Assembly: GCF_013466605.1 (NCBI RefSeq)
Contig: NZ_CP059162.1
Span: 5,022,001-5,086,000 of the forward strand
Direction: 5' to 3'
Length of the DNA: 64,000 nt
From: Pseudomonas chlororaphis subsp. aurantiaca
GTDB lineage: Bacteria > Pseudomonadota > Gammaproteobacteria > Pseudomonadales > Pseudomonadaceae
In this document: piece by piece, positions 17,506 to 26,905 of the stretch
How positions within the stretch are numbered: the stretch's first letter is position 1
Layout of the letters: every line of letters begins with the position of its first letter
Notes under the pieces: model-generated
Told to the model about the DNA's origin: nothing
What the model saw: only the letters and a program-made list of their open reading frames with translations
The model's database searches: none
Made by a program: the position numbers and the translations under genes

Positions 17506-18445
17506 AAAGCACTGTAGGGCAGATCGGAAGGCGCGCCACTCTACTCCTTTTTTCGCACGCGTAAAGTCGAAAAGAACTCGGCACGCCCGTGCTAGAGCAA
17601 GCGCTTGGGACAATCCACAGAAGCTGTGGATAACTCAGTGGACAACCGCCCTACAAGTCGCCGAAAGCCGCATGGGACGGGGCCCGCAGTCAAACTGACG
17701 ATTTTTTCACCAGTAAAAAAAACCGATGTTTTTCATTGACTTAAATTTTCATCGCAGGCATTGGAGGGCCCGGCAGGTGAGGTGACAGGCCGATGACAGC
17801 CCGCGCAACTATTGTGCACAAGTACCCTCGATCCAGTTATATCGGTGCACCTTTTTCGCTCGTTCACGAGAACAGCATCGAAGACGAAAGATTTCAGTAA
17901 CAACTCCTGCCCAACTGCGATGGAAAGCCCGGCCTGCCTCCTTCACGGCCTCGACTCCGGTGCCGCTCATAACCATTTTGCCTAACACACTTGCATCAGA
18001 TACATCAATCCGTTATCATCCACAGCGTTAGTACCAAGCTGAAAGTCAATTCTGGTCGAACAAGTCCCCCGGTTCAGCTTCCCTGAAGAGAAGTTTCTAT
18101 CGACTACACGGGATCGACCACCTCGCTGGTTTCCAGGTAAAGCTTTCGCCGACACCGCCTTTGAACACATTGCAAAGGATGTCGCGAAACCCTTTTACTC
18201 TGACCGAACCAACCTGCAAATTGATCAGGATCTTCACCTGGGGCCCAGAACCTTAACCCCCGCTGTGATTGCCTGCCCTCCTAAGTACCTACCTGCCAGC
18301 CCTAGCGCGCACTTGATAAAGCGCTTCCAACTGGCTGCTTTGTTCCAGTCGGGTTCTTCGTTCGACCAATGGTGGTCGGCGTTACTGGAACGTTTTAACG
18401 TTGCACGGTTCTTAACCGTGTCATTTGTAGGAACACCCAATAACT
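17506..18445. other. long intergenic region, no convincing gene
   Basis: About 940 bases. It holds a DnaA-box-like TGTGGATAA at 17627 within the inverted repeat CCACAGAAGCTGTGG, an AT-rich patch at 17700-17750 with TTGACT, and moderate GC thereafter. Short frames on both strands lack codon bias and ribosome sites. It could hold a small RNA or a long leader of the gene at 18446, but nothing in the bases proves this. Confidence 0.5.
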
Positions 18446-18670
18446 ATGTCTACTCAAATCCAGACTCAGGATGCCATTCGCACCCTCACCAACGCTTTTG
18501 CTCCAATGAACTGCCTGATCATGGCCGCTCGCAAAGGCTGCTTCAGCTTCACCCTGGTCAACGAACACGGTATCGCTCGTCACAGCGAACGCCTGTACCC
18601 CGACCAGTATTCCAGCGCCGAGCCGCTGCAAGCGGTGATCGAGCGCACCCGTCAGGCCCTGACTGCCTGA
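18446..18670 (+). CDS. small conserved protein, DUF3509-like
   Basis: A 74-residue protein. The order of features (hydrophobic N-terminal helix with NAFAP, a central GCFSFTLVNEHG strand pair, then LQAVIERTRQAL at the C-terminus) resembles the Pseudomonas-specific DUF3509 group of small proteins of unknown function. ATG 18446 has GGAACACC upstream, and a strong terminator follows at 18695. Likely a monocistronic gene. Family assignment is by pattern memory only. Confidence 0.65.
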   Translation: MSTQIQTQDAIRTLTNAFAPMNCLIMAARKGCFSFTLVNEHGIARHSERLYPDQYSSAEPLQAVIERTRQALTA

Positions 18671-18694
18671 GACGCCAGAGCGCTGAAAACTCGA

Positions 18695-18720
18695 AGCCCC
18701 GCCTGAACAGCGGGGCTTTT
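18695..18720 (+). terminator. intrinsic terminator
   Basis: AGCCCCGC/GCGGGGCT stem with a 7-base loop followed by TTTTTA. It ends the small upstream gene. Confidence 0.9.
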
Positions 18721-18944
18721 TATTGCCTGTTATTTCGGTTTTTCCGCCTTCGGCTAAAGCACCATCCGGTATAACGGTTATAACTCGAAGTTGGAAATAT
18801 TTTAAAAACAGACCTTTACAGCAACGATATGACACTACACTTCAACTCAAGCGGCATGATCCGCTTCCGGCGAGTCTGACCGATCCACCGCTGCCAAGCT
18901 CCCCCATCAGGCCTCGCCGGCCACTTTCACGCTTCGAGGGCTTT

Positions 18945-19427
18945 ATGGGTATTGCCGCCAGCGAACTGTGCCGCTACGTGATCCGCCCGACCCTGATCTA
19001 TCTGGGCAGCCACAGTCGCACCGCAGAATCACTGCTGCTAGGCATCGCCGCCAGCCAATCCGCCCTCGGCTCCGCCCTGCACGACCGCAGGGGCCACGGT
19101 CTCTACCGCATCGCCGAACCCCGCCACCAGGCACTCTGGGATCACTATCTGGCGCTGGACCCGGAACGCGCCAGCCTGGTTCGCGGCCTGGCCAGCCAGC
19201 ACGCATTCCTCAGCGGCCCGCACCTGGAATTGACCGTCAACCTGCGTTACGCCACCGCCATCGCCTGGCTGCTGGTAGAAGAGCAGAACCCCCCGCTCCC
19301 CGAAACCGGCGACCTGGTCGGCATGGCTCGCATCTGGAAGCAGATCTTCCAGCCCCAAGGACGCTTGCGGGACTTCGCCGATGCCTGGCAAACCTGTGTT
19401 GCACCACTGAATCAGGTCGCCTGCTGA
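18945..19427 (+). CDS. conserved hypothetical protein
   Basis: A 160-residue, largely helical protein without signal peptide or membrane segments. It begins MGIAASELCRYVIRPTLIYLG, with a mid-region rich in H, R and A (SALGSALHDRRGHGLYRIAEPRHQ). I do not recognise a domain. ATG 18945 is preceded by GAGGG at the right distance; an in-frame start at 18723 would run back through the terminator region. It lies 145 bases upstream of the FadL-type porin on the same strand. A hypothetical gene beside a FadL/GPx pair also occurs in P. aeruginosa (remembered synteny, PA1289-PA1287). Confidence 0.75.
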   Translation: MGIAASELCRYVIRPTLIYLGSHSRTAESLLLGIAASQSALGSALHDRRGHGLYRIAEPRHQALWDHYLALDPERASLVRGLASQHAFLSGPHLELTVNLRYATAIAWLLVEEQNPPLPETGDLVGMARIWKQIFQPQGRLRDFADAWQTCVAPLNQVAC

Positions 19428-19572
19428 TCGGACTTTTTGCAAGATCGCGCAAACAACCGCAATTTTGGTCGGATTGTCCTACAAAACCGCTCTATCTCAA
19501 GCCATACAGGCTATAGCGCTAAGGGGGAAATGTTGGTAATTTTCGCTCCGGTGATCACCAGGAGTTCTAATA

Positions 19573-20856
19573 ATGAAAAAAGTAATACTCAAAACCAGTC
19601 TTAGCCTTGCCGTTGCCGTGGCATCCACCCAACTTTTCGCAAGTGGCTTTGCCCTGAACGAACAAAGCATCAGCGGCATGGGTACTGGTTTCGCCGGTCG
19701 ATCCTCTGCTGCGGATGATGCAAGCACAGTTTTTGGCAACCCTGCCGGTATGTCGCGCCTGAAACGCCAGCAAATCACTGGCGGCGTCGCGGCCATTGAT
19801 GCATCCACCGACATCAACGATGCCAGCGGCAGCCGTAGCGGTACCAACAAGGGCGACATGGTGCCCCTCACCGCCGTGCCAATGGGCTTCTACGTCAAGC
19901 CTATCGACGATCAGTGGGCCTTCGGCCTGGGTGTCTACGCACCATTCGGCCTGATCACCGACTACGAAAGCGGCTTCCAGGGCCGCAACTTCGGCAGCAA
20001 AAGCGAAGTTAAAGTCATCACCTTCCAGCCAACCGTCAGCTACGCCTTCAACGACAAGGTGTCGATCGGTTTCGGCCCGACCATCAACCGCATTTCCGGC
20101 ACCCTGGAATCGGCACTGACCACGCCACTGTCGCCGAACGACGGCAATGTCCAGATCAAGGGCGACGACGTTGGCTACGGCTACAACATCGGCGTGCTGG
20201 TCCAGGCGACCGACACCACCCGCGTGGGCCTGACGTACCACTCGAAGGTCAAGTACAAGCTGGAAGGCCACACCGAAGTCAGCCCAGGCGCCGGTACTCC
20301 AGGCGCTCTGCTGCGTGGCGCTCGCTACGATGCCTCGCTGGACATCACCACCCCTGAATCGGCCGACCTGTCGGTGACCCAGGACCTCAACGATGCCTGG
20401 AAACTCTACGCCGGTGCGACCTGGACCCGCTGGAGCCGCCTGAAAGACATCACCGTGCAAAACGAAGGCGTAACTGCCAGCGCCGGCGGTCTTCTGGCCC
20501 CGGGTGCGCTCAGCAGCATCAAGGAAGAGCAGAACTGGCACGACACCTGGGCCTATGCCATCGGTACTTCCTACCAGTTGAACAAGCAGTGGGTACTGCG
20601 TACCGGCCTGAGCTTCGACCAGTCGCCGGCCAACAACACCAACCGCTCGCCACGCATTCCTACAGGCGACCGGACCATCTTCAGTCTCGGTGCCGGCTGG
20701 AGCCCAACCGAAGACCTGACCATCGACGTGGCCTATTCCTACCTCAAGGAAGAGAAAGTCAAGGTCAACAACCACAATACGCTCGGCCAGTCTTACAGCT
20801 CCGAGTATGAAAACAGCGCGAACGGCTTCGGCGTGGGTGCAACCTACCGCTTCTAA
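19573..20856 (+). CDS. outer membrane transport protein, OmpP1/FadL/TodX family
   Basis: A 427-residue outer membrane beta-barrel. A signal peptide (residues 1-24, ending around FASG) is followed by the FadL hallmark ALNEQSISGMGTGFAG and the NPAGMSRL stretch of the N-terminal hatch. The C-terminus ends in ATYRF, the aromatic end used by the BAM machinery. FadL-type channels let long-chain fatty acids or other hydrophobic compounds diffuse across the outer membrane. A ribosome site (CAGGAG) lies just upstream and an intrinsic terminator follows. Confidence 0.93.
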   Translation: MKKVILKTSLSLAVAVASTQLFASGFALNEQSISGMGTGFAGRSSAADDASTVFGNPAGMSRLKRQQITGGVAAIDASTDINDASGSRSGTNKGDMVPLTAVPMGFYVKPIDDQWAFGLGVYAPFGLITDYESGFQGRNFGSKSEVKVITFQPTVSYAFNDKVSIGFGPTINRISGTLESALTTPLSPNDGNVQIKGDDVGYGYNIGVLVQATDTTRVGLTYHSKVKYKLEGHTEVSPGAGTPGALLRGARYDASLDITTPESADLSVTQDLNDAWKLYAGATWTRWSRLKDITVQNEGVTASAGGLLAPGALSSIKEEQNWHDTWAYAIGTSYQLNKQWVLRTGLSFDQSPANNTNRSPRIPTGDRTIFSLGAGWSPTEDLTIDVAYSYLKEEKVKVNNHNTLGQSYSSEYENSANGFGVGATYRF

Positions 20857-20874
20857 AGCCTGACGGCCTGAACG

Positions 20875-20911
20875 AAAAAGCCCCCGCATCCAAGGATGCA
20901 GGGGCTTTTTT
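20875..20911. terminator. bidirectional terminator between porin and glutathione peroxidase
   Basis: AGCCCC-C-GCATCC/GGATGC-A-GGGGCT stem (one C-A mismatch) with an AA turn, flanked by A5 and T6. It serves both convergent genes. Confidence 0.88.
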
Positions 20912-20929
20912 ATTGGCCGCGGATAACAC

Positions 20930-21487
20930 TCAAGGCTTGGACGCCAGCGCCTGCTCCACTGCCTCGATCAATTCCGGACTGTCCGGCTTGGTCAGGCTGG
21001 AGAAGTTGGCGATCACCTTGCCCTGGCGATCGACCACATACTTGTAGAAATTCCACTTCGGCGCACTGCTCTGCTCGGCCAGGACCTTGAACAGGTGCAC
21101 TGCGTCCGGGCCCCTGACCTGCTGCGGCTCGGTCATGGTGAAGGTGACGCCGTAGTTCACATAACAGACCTTGGCCGTTTCCGCGCCATCCTTGGACTCC
21201 TGCTTGAAGTCATTGGACGGCACGCCTAGCAGCTCCAGCCCCTGATCCTTGTAACGCTGGTACAGCGCCTCGAGCCCCTTGAACTGCGGGGCGAAGCCGC
21301 AAAAGCTCGCGGTATTGACTACCACCAGCGGTTTGCCGGCAAAACGCTGGCACAGATCGATGGATTCCTTGGCGCGCAGCTTGGGCAGCGAGCCCTGCAA
21401 CAGCGACGGACATTCGTCCGCCCAGGTCGAACCTGCGAACACCATGAGTACAGCTGGAACAGCAAGCCAGCGCGCCAACATATTCAA
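20930..21487 (-). CDS. glutathione peroxidase family protein (exported)
   Basis: A 185-residue thiol peroxidase. The N-terminal signal peptide (residues 1-23, [10 protein letters not shown]) suggests periplasmic location. The catalytic block is [13 protein letters not shown] with the peroxidatic cysteine (no selenocysteine). Further hallmarks are GVPSNDF and [12 protein letters not shown], the latter bearing the conserved Trp and Asn of the catalytic tetrad. It probably reduces organic or lipid hydroperoxides. Gene order with the FadL porin matches that remembered from P. aeruginosa (PA1287-PA1288). Confidence 0.93.
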   Translation of the reverse strand: MNMLARWLAVPAVLMVFAGSTWADECPSLLQGSLPKLRAKESIDLCQRFAGKPLVVVNTASFCGFAPQFKGLEALYQRYKDQGLELLGVPSNDFKQESKDGAETAKVCYVNYGVTFTMTEPQQVRGPDAVHLFKVLAEQSSAPKWNFYKYVVDRQGKVIANFSSLTKPDSPELIEAVEQALASKP

Positions 21488-21549
21488 CTCCTTGAAAGTA
21501 CCGTCAGGGGTGAAGCTACTCGCCCGGCGGACGCCCTAGCAAGCGCTTC

Positions 21550-21672
21550 CTAGCAGACGCCCATGCCCAACTGCATCAGCGCCAGCCCACCCTGGTGCCA
21601 GCCCCACCAGGCCAACGCCAACAGCGAGACAACAACCGCCAGGCCGCCCCAGCGCAGGCCTGCCCGGCTCAT
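21550..21672 (-). CDS. 40-residue single-pass membrane protein
   Basis: A short frame on the minus strand encoding 40 residues. It has a basic N-terminus (MSRAGLRWG), one hydrophobic helix (LAVVVSLLALAWWGW) and the tail GGLALMQLGMGVC ending in cysteine. Codon use is Pseudomonas-like and GC-rich, right up to the point where the island begins. It lies 62 bases upstream of glutathione peroxidase on the same strand. I recall similar tiny proteins ending in a MQLxMxxC motif in other pseudomonads, but no function. No strong ribosome site is visible. Confidence 0.6.
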   Translation of the reverse strand: MSRAGLRWGGLAVVVSLLALAWWGWHQGGLALMQLGMGVC

Positions 21673-21966
21673 GCCGCGTATACGTAGACGAACACTCTAT
21701 GGAAAAAATATAATATAAAAATCAATATATTGACTCACATATAGCACAATATAACTGCATGTGAAATTTCCACGCCAATCTTCCATATACCGTGCATGTG
21801 CTAAAAAGAGTTCTCCGCGTCGGACCGATCTTATTACTGCATACCTTACTGGATATTGAAGAACCATAATTTAATGACTTTACAAAGAGCGCAGACAGCA
21901 ATCCGAAACGGCCAAACTGGTCGCGATAGGGATGGTAGTTACCTGCCGCTCCTGCACATACATGGG
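21673..21966. other. AT-rich junction at the left edge of the island
   Basis: GC drops sharply after about 21690 (runs such as AAAAAATATAATATAAAAATC). No frame has coding character. This is where core sequence gives way to the mobile region; the expected neighbour, most of an MFS gene, is missing here. Confidence 0.6.
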
Positions 21967-22034
21967 TGATCCCCCCTGAAAAAAGTACTCGTCGAAAGTA
22001 GAATTTTCTCCTAATCGGATCAAGGAAATTTTGC

Positions 22035-22301
22035 GTGAAGACATCACGTTTTTCGGACAGTCAAATCATCGCCGTCCTCAAGCAAGCGGAGGCTGGAAGC
22101 CCGGTACCAGAGCTGTGCCGCGAGCACGGCATCAGCACGGCTACATTCTACAAGTGGCGCACTAAGTTCGGCGGCATGGACGTATCGCTGATGGCTCGGT
22201 TGCGCGAACTGGAGGACGAGAACCGGCGCCTCAAGAAGATGTATGCCGAGGAACGCCTCAAGGCCGAAATCATCCAGGAAGCCATGGCAAAAAAGTGGTG
22301 A
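22035..22301 (+). CDS. IS3-family transposase OrfA
   Basis: An 88-residue protein with an N-terminal helix-turn-helix ([33 protein letters not shown]) and a leucine-zipper-like helix ([18 protein letters not shown]). It binds the IS ends and, after a -1 slip at AAAAAAG near its end, is fused to OrfB to give the active transposase. The start may be GTG/ATG near 22035. Confidence 0.92.
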   Translation: MKTSRFSDSQIIAVLKQAEAGSPVPELCREHGISTATFYKWRTKFGGMDVSLMARLRELEDENRRLKKMYAEERLKAEIIQEAMAKKW

Positions 22302-23122
22302 AGCCATCGCGGCGACGAGAGATGGCGCAGGAAGTGGTTCGTTCAGGTCGATGTAGTATCAAGCTGGCGTGCCTGGCCTTCGGGGTCAGCATCACGAGCT
22401 ATCGTTATCAGCCGCGCTTGTCGTCTGAAAATGCGCAGATTGCTGACCTCCTGATTCGACTGACGCATCACCAGCGTAACTGGGGCTTTGTCTTGTGCTT
22501 TCTGTACCTGCGCAACGTGAAAGGCTATCGCTGGAACCACAAGCGGGTGTACCGGATTTACCGTGAACTGGAACTGAATTTGCGGATCAAGCCGCGCAAG
22601 CGCATCGTGCGCGAGAAACCCGAACCGCTGGCCGTTCCCGAGGCCACCAACCAGTGCTGGTCGATGGACTTCATGCACGATCAATTAGCGGATGGGCGCA
22701 GCTTTCGGGTTTTCAATCTGATTGATGACTTCAACCGTGAAGCCCTGAGTATGGAAATTGATTTGTCGCTACCGGCTGAACGTGTGGTGCGTGCGCTGGA
22801 TCAGGTCATTGAATGGCGTGGAAAGCCGCAGGCGATCCGTAGCGATAACGGTCCAGAATTTATCAGCGCCAAGCTCACAGGGTGGGCCGAGAAACGGGGC
22901 ATCCGACTGGAATATATCCAGCCGGGTAACCCGCAGCAGAATGCCTATGTCGAGCGCTACAACCGCACGGTACGTTATGACTGGCTGGGGCATTACTTGT
23001 TTGAGTCGATCGCCGAAGTTCAGGAGTACGGCTCGAACTGGATCTGGACGTACAATCACGAGCGCCCGAATATGGCGCTCGGAGGCATCACCCCCAAACA
23101 GAAGTTAGCCCTCGTGGCTTGA
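22295..23122 (+). CDS. IS3-family transposase OrfB (DDE integrase)
   Basis: A 275-residue integrase-like catalytic subunit. The DDE residues lie in WSMDFMHD (first Asp), RSDNGPEF (second Asp) and [14 protein letters not shown] (Glu). The frame is complete and overlaps OrfA by 7 bases in the -1 frame. This appears to be the only IS in the island with both genes intact, so it may still be active. Confidence 0.93.
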   Translation: MVKPSRRREMAQEVVRSGRCSIKLACLAFGVSITSYRYQPRLSSENAQIADLLIRLTHHQRNWGFVLCFLYLRNVKGYRWNHKRVYRIYRELELNLRIKPRKRIVREKPEPLAVPEATNQCWSMDFMHDQLADGRSFRVFNLIDDFNREALSMEIDLSLPAERVVRALDQVIEWRGKPQAIRSDNGPEFISAKLTGWAEKRGIRLEYIQPGNPQQNAYVERYNRTVRYDWLGHYLFESIAEVQEYGSNWIWTYNHERPNMALGGITPKQKLALVA

Positions 23123-23161
23123 TCTCTACTTCTGGCGTGTACTGGAAACGGGGGGATTACC

Positions 23162-23181
23162 GATTTTCGTACAGACCCTAG
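23162..23181. repeat. IS5-type end remnant at CTAG
   Basis: ATTTTCGTACAGACCCTAG, the right inverted repeat of the IS5/IS427-like element also seen at 25005-25020 and 43364-43381. It is isolated here, directly next to the IS3 element, so the rest of that copy has been lost. Confidence 0.65.
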
Positions 23182-23336
23182 GGATGCTACCCATTAAAAC
23201 TCATCGTTTGGTATGTGGGCTTTAGAGGCTTACCCTTGACGGACCGGCATCAGGCCTTGCAGCCCAAGCGCTTTCAGCTGGCCCCCGTTACACGTTGTCT
23301 TTGCCCAAGCTCCTCGATTGCAAGTGACGGTAGCAA

Positions 23337-24332
23337 CTACTGCTGTAGTTTCTTGATGGCGTTGGATATTGACTCGCTGTGCTGTTGCTGCCATACCTCG
23401 ACGGGGTTTGGCTCTCCATTACCGCAAAGGCGCATATACGTTCGCTGATTCTCCTCCTGCACGATGATTTTCAAAGCCACAGCTGCAGGTGAAAGAGCTT
23501 CTCCTCTGCGGCTGACGATGCCATAGGCCGTTCTTTCATCTAACAGATTCCTGGGTATCGGCAAGATGGCAATTCGACCCGCACTGACATGATCGGCAAG
23601 AACATCCCAGGGTGCCAATCCGAGCATGCTGCTTTCACGAATCAGTTGATACAGGGCTTCGAAATTGTCGCACTCGATGCTGACCGGAGGGATGCGTGCG
23701 TTCAACCGCCCTACGCTCAGCATTTTACAGGAGGGAAGTTTGGTACAAGCCAGGGGATAGTGACCGATTCGCTCCGGGGATAAGTTAACGCATTCCAAGA
23801 GGGGATGGTGGGGCTGGCAAAAAACCATGACCGGAAAATTGAACAACTCGTCAACCTGCAGCATAGGGTCATCGAGCACCTTTCGGACGTCCGCCACATA
23901 CAGTTCAATATGATGATCCAATAACTGCTCGCGAAGATTCATCCAATTATCAATAATCAATGAGGTCCGAACTCCAGCGTGGCGAGTGATCAGCAGTCCA
24001 AGTGCGCGAGGTATCAACATTGCGGAAGGAATGGGGCCGCCACCAAGAAGCAATTCACCGAACTCAAGATTATCCAGTTGATCAATAGCATTTTTCAGTC
24101 CTTTGCTTGCGATCAATAGAGTGCGCGCATGCTCTATCACCAAGTGGCCATGAGTCGTGAGACTTACGCCCCGGGATGATCGATTCAGCAATTGACAGCT
24201 CAGCGTTCTCTCCAATGCCTGCAGACTGCGCGACAAGGCGGGCTGAGTAAGATTCACTGCCTCGGCAGCGCGGGCGAAATTACCATTCTCTGCGATAGCA
24301 ACAAAGTGTCGTAATTGTCGAAGATCGTGCAT
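23337..24332 (-). CDS. LysR-family transcriptional regulator
   Basis: A regulator of about 331 residues (an upstream ATG at 24338 adds two). The winged helix-turn-helix is at the N-terminus (LRQLRHFVAIAENGNFARAAEAVNLTQPALSRSLQALE), followed by a two-lobed co-inducer domain with GELLLGGGPIPS. Lower GC than the core and IS debris on both sides point to acquisition by transfer. It lies about 1.4 kb downstream of the azl-type operon on the same strand and may control it, but no LysR box could be assigned. Confidence 0.9.
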   Translation of the reverse strand: MHDLRQLRHFVAIAENGNFARAAEAVNLTQPALSRSLQALERTLSCQLLNRSSRGVSLTTHGHLVIEHARTLLIASKGLKNAIDQLDNLEFGELLLGGGPIPSAMLIPRALGLLITRHAGVRTSLIIDNWMNLREQLLDHHIELYVADVRKVLDDPMLQVDELFNFPVMVFCQPHHPLLECVNLSPERIGHYPLACTKLPSCKMLSVGRLNARIPPVSIECDNFEALYQLIRESSMLGLAPWDVLADHVSAGRIAILPIPRNLLDERTAYGIVSRRGEALSPAAVALKIIVQEENQRTYMRLCGNGEPNPVEVWQQQHSESISNAIKKLQQ

Positions 24333-24497
24333 TTCCATGCTTCCGTTATATCATGGCCTGGGAGTGGTAGAGTGAAGCACTTCATGCGCTAACCACTTAC
24401 CATATTTTTAGTATTTTTTAATTTTGCTTTCCGATCCAACATATAGCTTTAAGGAAGATCTGAAGCACCCATCAATTTCTGATGCCCTCGCTACCTA

Positions 24498-25020
24498 GGC
24501 TCTGTACGAAATCAGTTGAAACTCATTTGAACCCTGTATGCGTCGGGATTCAGTATAGTCCGCGTCCATCAAAGGCAGGAGCCCACGATGGCTAAACGGT
24601 ATGAACTCCCCGACGCAGCCTGGAAATGGGTTGCAGACCTCTTCATCCAAGCCCGGCGCGGTGGCTTCCCCAGGGCAGATGATCGCTTGTGCTGAATGGC
24701 ATCCTATGGGCGCTCTGCTCAGGCGCAGCCTGGCGAGACATGCCGGAGCGGGTCGACGGCCTATCAACGCTTTCGTGATTGGCGCAACCGAGGCGTCTTC
24801 GACCAATTGCTCAAACGTCTTCACATCAGACTCAACGAGCAAGGTCTGATCGACCTGGACACCTGGATGATCGATTCCACGGCCGTATCAAGCGCAGGTT
24901 CGGATGGCTAAAGAAGAATCGCCGCATCGTTACGGGCTTTGACAAGCTCGCGAAAAGTTTTGCTGCGATGGTCTCATTGGCCTGTGCCATGCGCTGTTTA
25001 CGACATTTTCGTACAGAGCC
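24498..25020 (+). mobile_element. IS5-family (IS427-like) remnant with internal deletion
   Basis: It begins with GGCTCTGTACGAAATC and ends with the inverse TTTTCGTACAGAGCC; both ends abut CTAG, the element's target. The start of the transposase (MAKRYELPDAAW) is at 24588, but the frame shifts near 24697. The middle, including part of the catalytic core, is missing, and only GWLKKNRRIVTGFDKLAKS.. remains at the 3' side. About 520 bases remain of ~900. Not functional. Confidence 0.85.
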
Positions 25021-25021
25021 T

Positions 25022-25483
25022 AGCTTCCTTTCTTCGTCTGATGCATTTCCGGATCGCGTTTGCCGTCCTTGTCTTGGTCAAGCTCGGCGCATGAGTGATC
25101 GTCGCATCGACCACGATGCCTTGACGCAGTATCAAGCCACGATTACCCAGATAACCGTTGATAACCTACAAAATCCCGCCCACCAATTCGTGTTTTTCCG
25201 GCAGCCGGTAGGGGGTGAGGATCGTGGTCTCATACAGTACTTCCTCCATCGCCGAATCACTGTAGCCGAACCAGTTCTGCATCAGATGAACCCGCAACAT
25301 CGCCATCAACGGATACGCCGGACGACCACCTTCGCCTTTTGGATAATGCAGCTCGATCAAGGCAATCAGCCCCTTCCAGGGCACCACCTGATCCATCTCG
25401 ATCAGAAAGCACTCGCGGCGGGTCTGCTTACGTTTGCCGGCATATTCGACATCAGCGAAGGACATCTGTTTCATGGGGCGCAA
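25022..25483 (-). pseudogene. truncated transposase of a second IS5-type element
   Basis: The N-terminal 80 residues are intact (MKQMSFADVEYAGKRKQTRR, EGGRPAYPLMAMLRVHLMQNWFGYSD). The frame then jumps over the central part to RLPEKHELVGGIL and continues, out of frame, into LGNRGLILRQGIVVDATI towards 25022. A deletion inside the gene makes it inactive. It is distinct from the IS427-like copies around it. Confidence 0.85.
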
Positions 25484-25739
25484 CCGCTCGGTTCGTGTGA
25501 GACGGGTATTTCACCAAATCTGGAAGTCTTTTTCAGAGTTTCAATAGCTCACAATCCGCTGGAGCAATAAGCCAGCGTCATGATTCACACCTAAATTCAA
25601 ACACCCTCCCATCTTGCTGGATCGAGCCCCCTAACATAAGCGCTCAATATAAGCCTACACTCATGAGCTCAAAATATATTACGCTCGTTAGATTGCAGGC
25701 ATAGTAATTAAATAACAGATTTTGAACATTCCCGGATGA

Positions 25740-26750
25740 CTATTGATTACTGTAAAAAGCATCAGAATAGAACTGCCCTGCCGGAAGGTTGCGCTGGGTT
25801 GTAAACAGATTAAAGGCATCCTGTATCATACCAGGCGATCCACAGGCATATACATCAAACCCCCTCAAACAGTCAATCTCACCAACTACACAGTTTTGAA
25901 CGTGCCCCACCATTCCCTTCCAGCCATCCAGCCGAGAGGGACTGGACAAGACGGGATTAAAGTAGAGATTCTTATAATCGTTTACGAGACTCAAAATCGA
26001 GTCCAGGAAATACAGGTCCTCATGAAATCGCCCCCCCCAATAAAAGTGAATCACTCTTTCATCATTGATAGCGCCAGATGCAAGCATTGACAAAATTGGT
26101 GAAAATCCGGTTCCTGTCGCGATAAAAAGCAATTTTCGCTCTGATGTGCAATCTAGTTTGAAATCCCCGTACGGCCCTCTGATCCAGAGTACATCATTCA
26201 GCTGAACTGAGTGCTTTAGACGTTCGGAAAAAGCCCCATTCTGGCGATAGCGAACATGCAATTCAATAACACCATCTTTGTGGGGTATGTTCGCGATGGA
26301 GTAAGCACGAAATACGCCATCGCCCACCTCGACCTCTATATATTGCCCTGGATCGGCAGCGATCATGGTGTGCGCTGACAACTTCAATCGCAAAATGAAA
26401 ACTGAGCCTTTGTCTTCCTTATACACGACAAGCACACCCTCCTTTCTACGCGACACCTTTGCCGCTACGGCACTTTGACTATTGCCTGTACAGACAATAT
26501 CACTCGTGGCTATAGCGCAACAGGGTAAAAAATAGTTCTCTGCAACTTCATTCGCCGTCAGGCATACTGTCGCCCCTGAGCGGTATGCTACATCCCCTGA
26601 TATTAATTTTAGCTTACAAATCCTACAGATTCCCTTCATACAGCCCTGTTGCAGATTTACTTTCTGATGCGTGGCCGACTCCAGTATGGTCTCGTGTTCG
26701 CTTGCGAAAAAATTAACTTCATCAGATTGCAAAAGTACATTATAAACCAT
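25740..26750 (-). CDS. ferredoxin-flavin oxidoreductase (2Fe-2S / FAD / NAD(P)H)
   Basis: A 336-residue soluble reductase in three parts. A plant-type 2Fe-2S domain (1-~90) has Cys37, Cys42, Cys45 and Cys77 or Cys78. An FAD domain (~100-200) has the RAYSIAN flavin-binding motif. An NAD(P)H domain (~205-336) has GTGFSPILSM and YACGSPGMI. The layout equals the electron-transfer subunits of Rieske oxygenases, methane/toluene monooxygenases and CDP-6-deoxyglucoseen reductase (AscD). It would pass electrons to an oxygenase or a radical or dehydratase partner; none is encoded nearby. Start ATG 26750 has AGGTGA five bases upstream. It follows the TIM-barrel gene after 155 bases and is the last gene of the cluster. 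Confidence 0.88.
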   Translation of the reverse strand: MVYNVLLQSDEVNFFASEHETILESATHQKVNLQQGCMKGICRICKLKLISGDVAYRSGATVCLTANEVAENYFLPCCAIATSDIVCTGNSQSAVAAKVSRRKEGVLVVYKEDKGSVFILRLKLSAHTMIAADPGQYIEVEVGDGVFRAYSIANIPHKDGVIELHVRYRQNGAFSERLKHSVQLNDVLWIRGPYGDFKLDCTSERKLLFIATGTGFSPILSMLASGAINDERVIHFYWGGRFHEDLYFLDSILSLVNDYKNLYFNPVLSSPSRLDGWKGMVGHVQNCVVGEIDCLRGFDVYACGSPGMIQDAFNLFTTQRNLPAGQFYSDAFYSNQ

Positions 26751-26905
26751 AACATCACCTAGCTTGAGTGCGCAGCCTTACGGAGATTTGAAAGCCCCTT
26801 GCTTAACCCAACAAAGGCTGACAAACACCTTCTAGGTCGGCCACTGCGAGATCGACCTAGAAGTGAACGCATCCTATACCTCGATAAAAAGCCCAGAAAT
26901 TTGAT

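Larger units (their letters stand above)
21967..23159 (+). mobile_element. IS3-family element (IS407-like group), intact genes
   Basis: Imperfect ends TGATCCCCCC (left) and GGGGGGATTA (right) form the terminal inverted repeats. The element holds overlapping orfA and orfB joined by an A6G slippery run at 22289-22295. No direct repeat is evident in the flanks (TGGG against CCGA), so one side may have been rearranged after insertion. It is the left-most mobile element of the island. Confidence 0.85.

Noticed and set aside
17620..17640. TGTGGATAA as a replication origin or DnaA cluster
   Set aside because: Only one good box is present, with no AT-rich unwinding element or dnaA/repA gene; a single box is not enough.
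17982..18440. Two short minus-strand frames (62 and 68 residues) in the long intergenic region
   Set aside because: No ribosome site, no codon bias and no recognisable domain.
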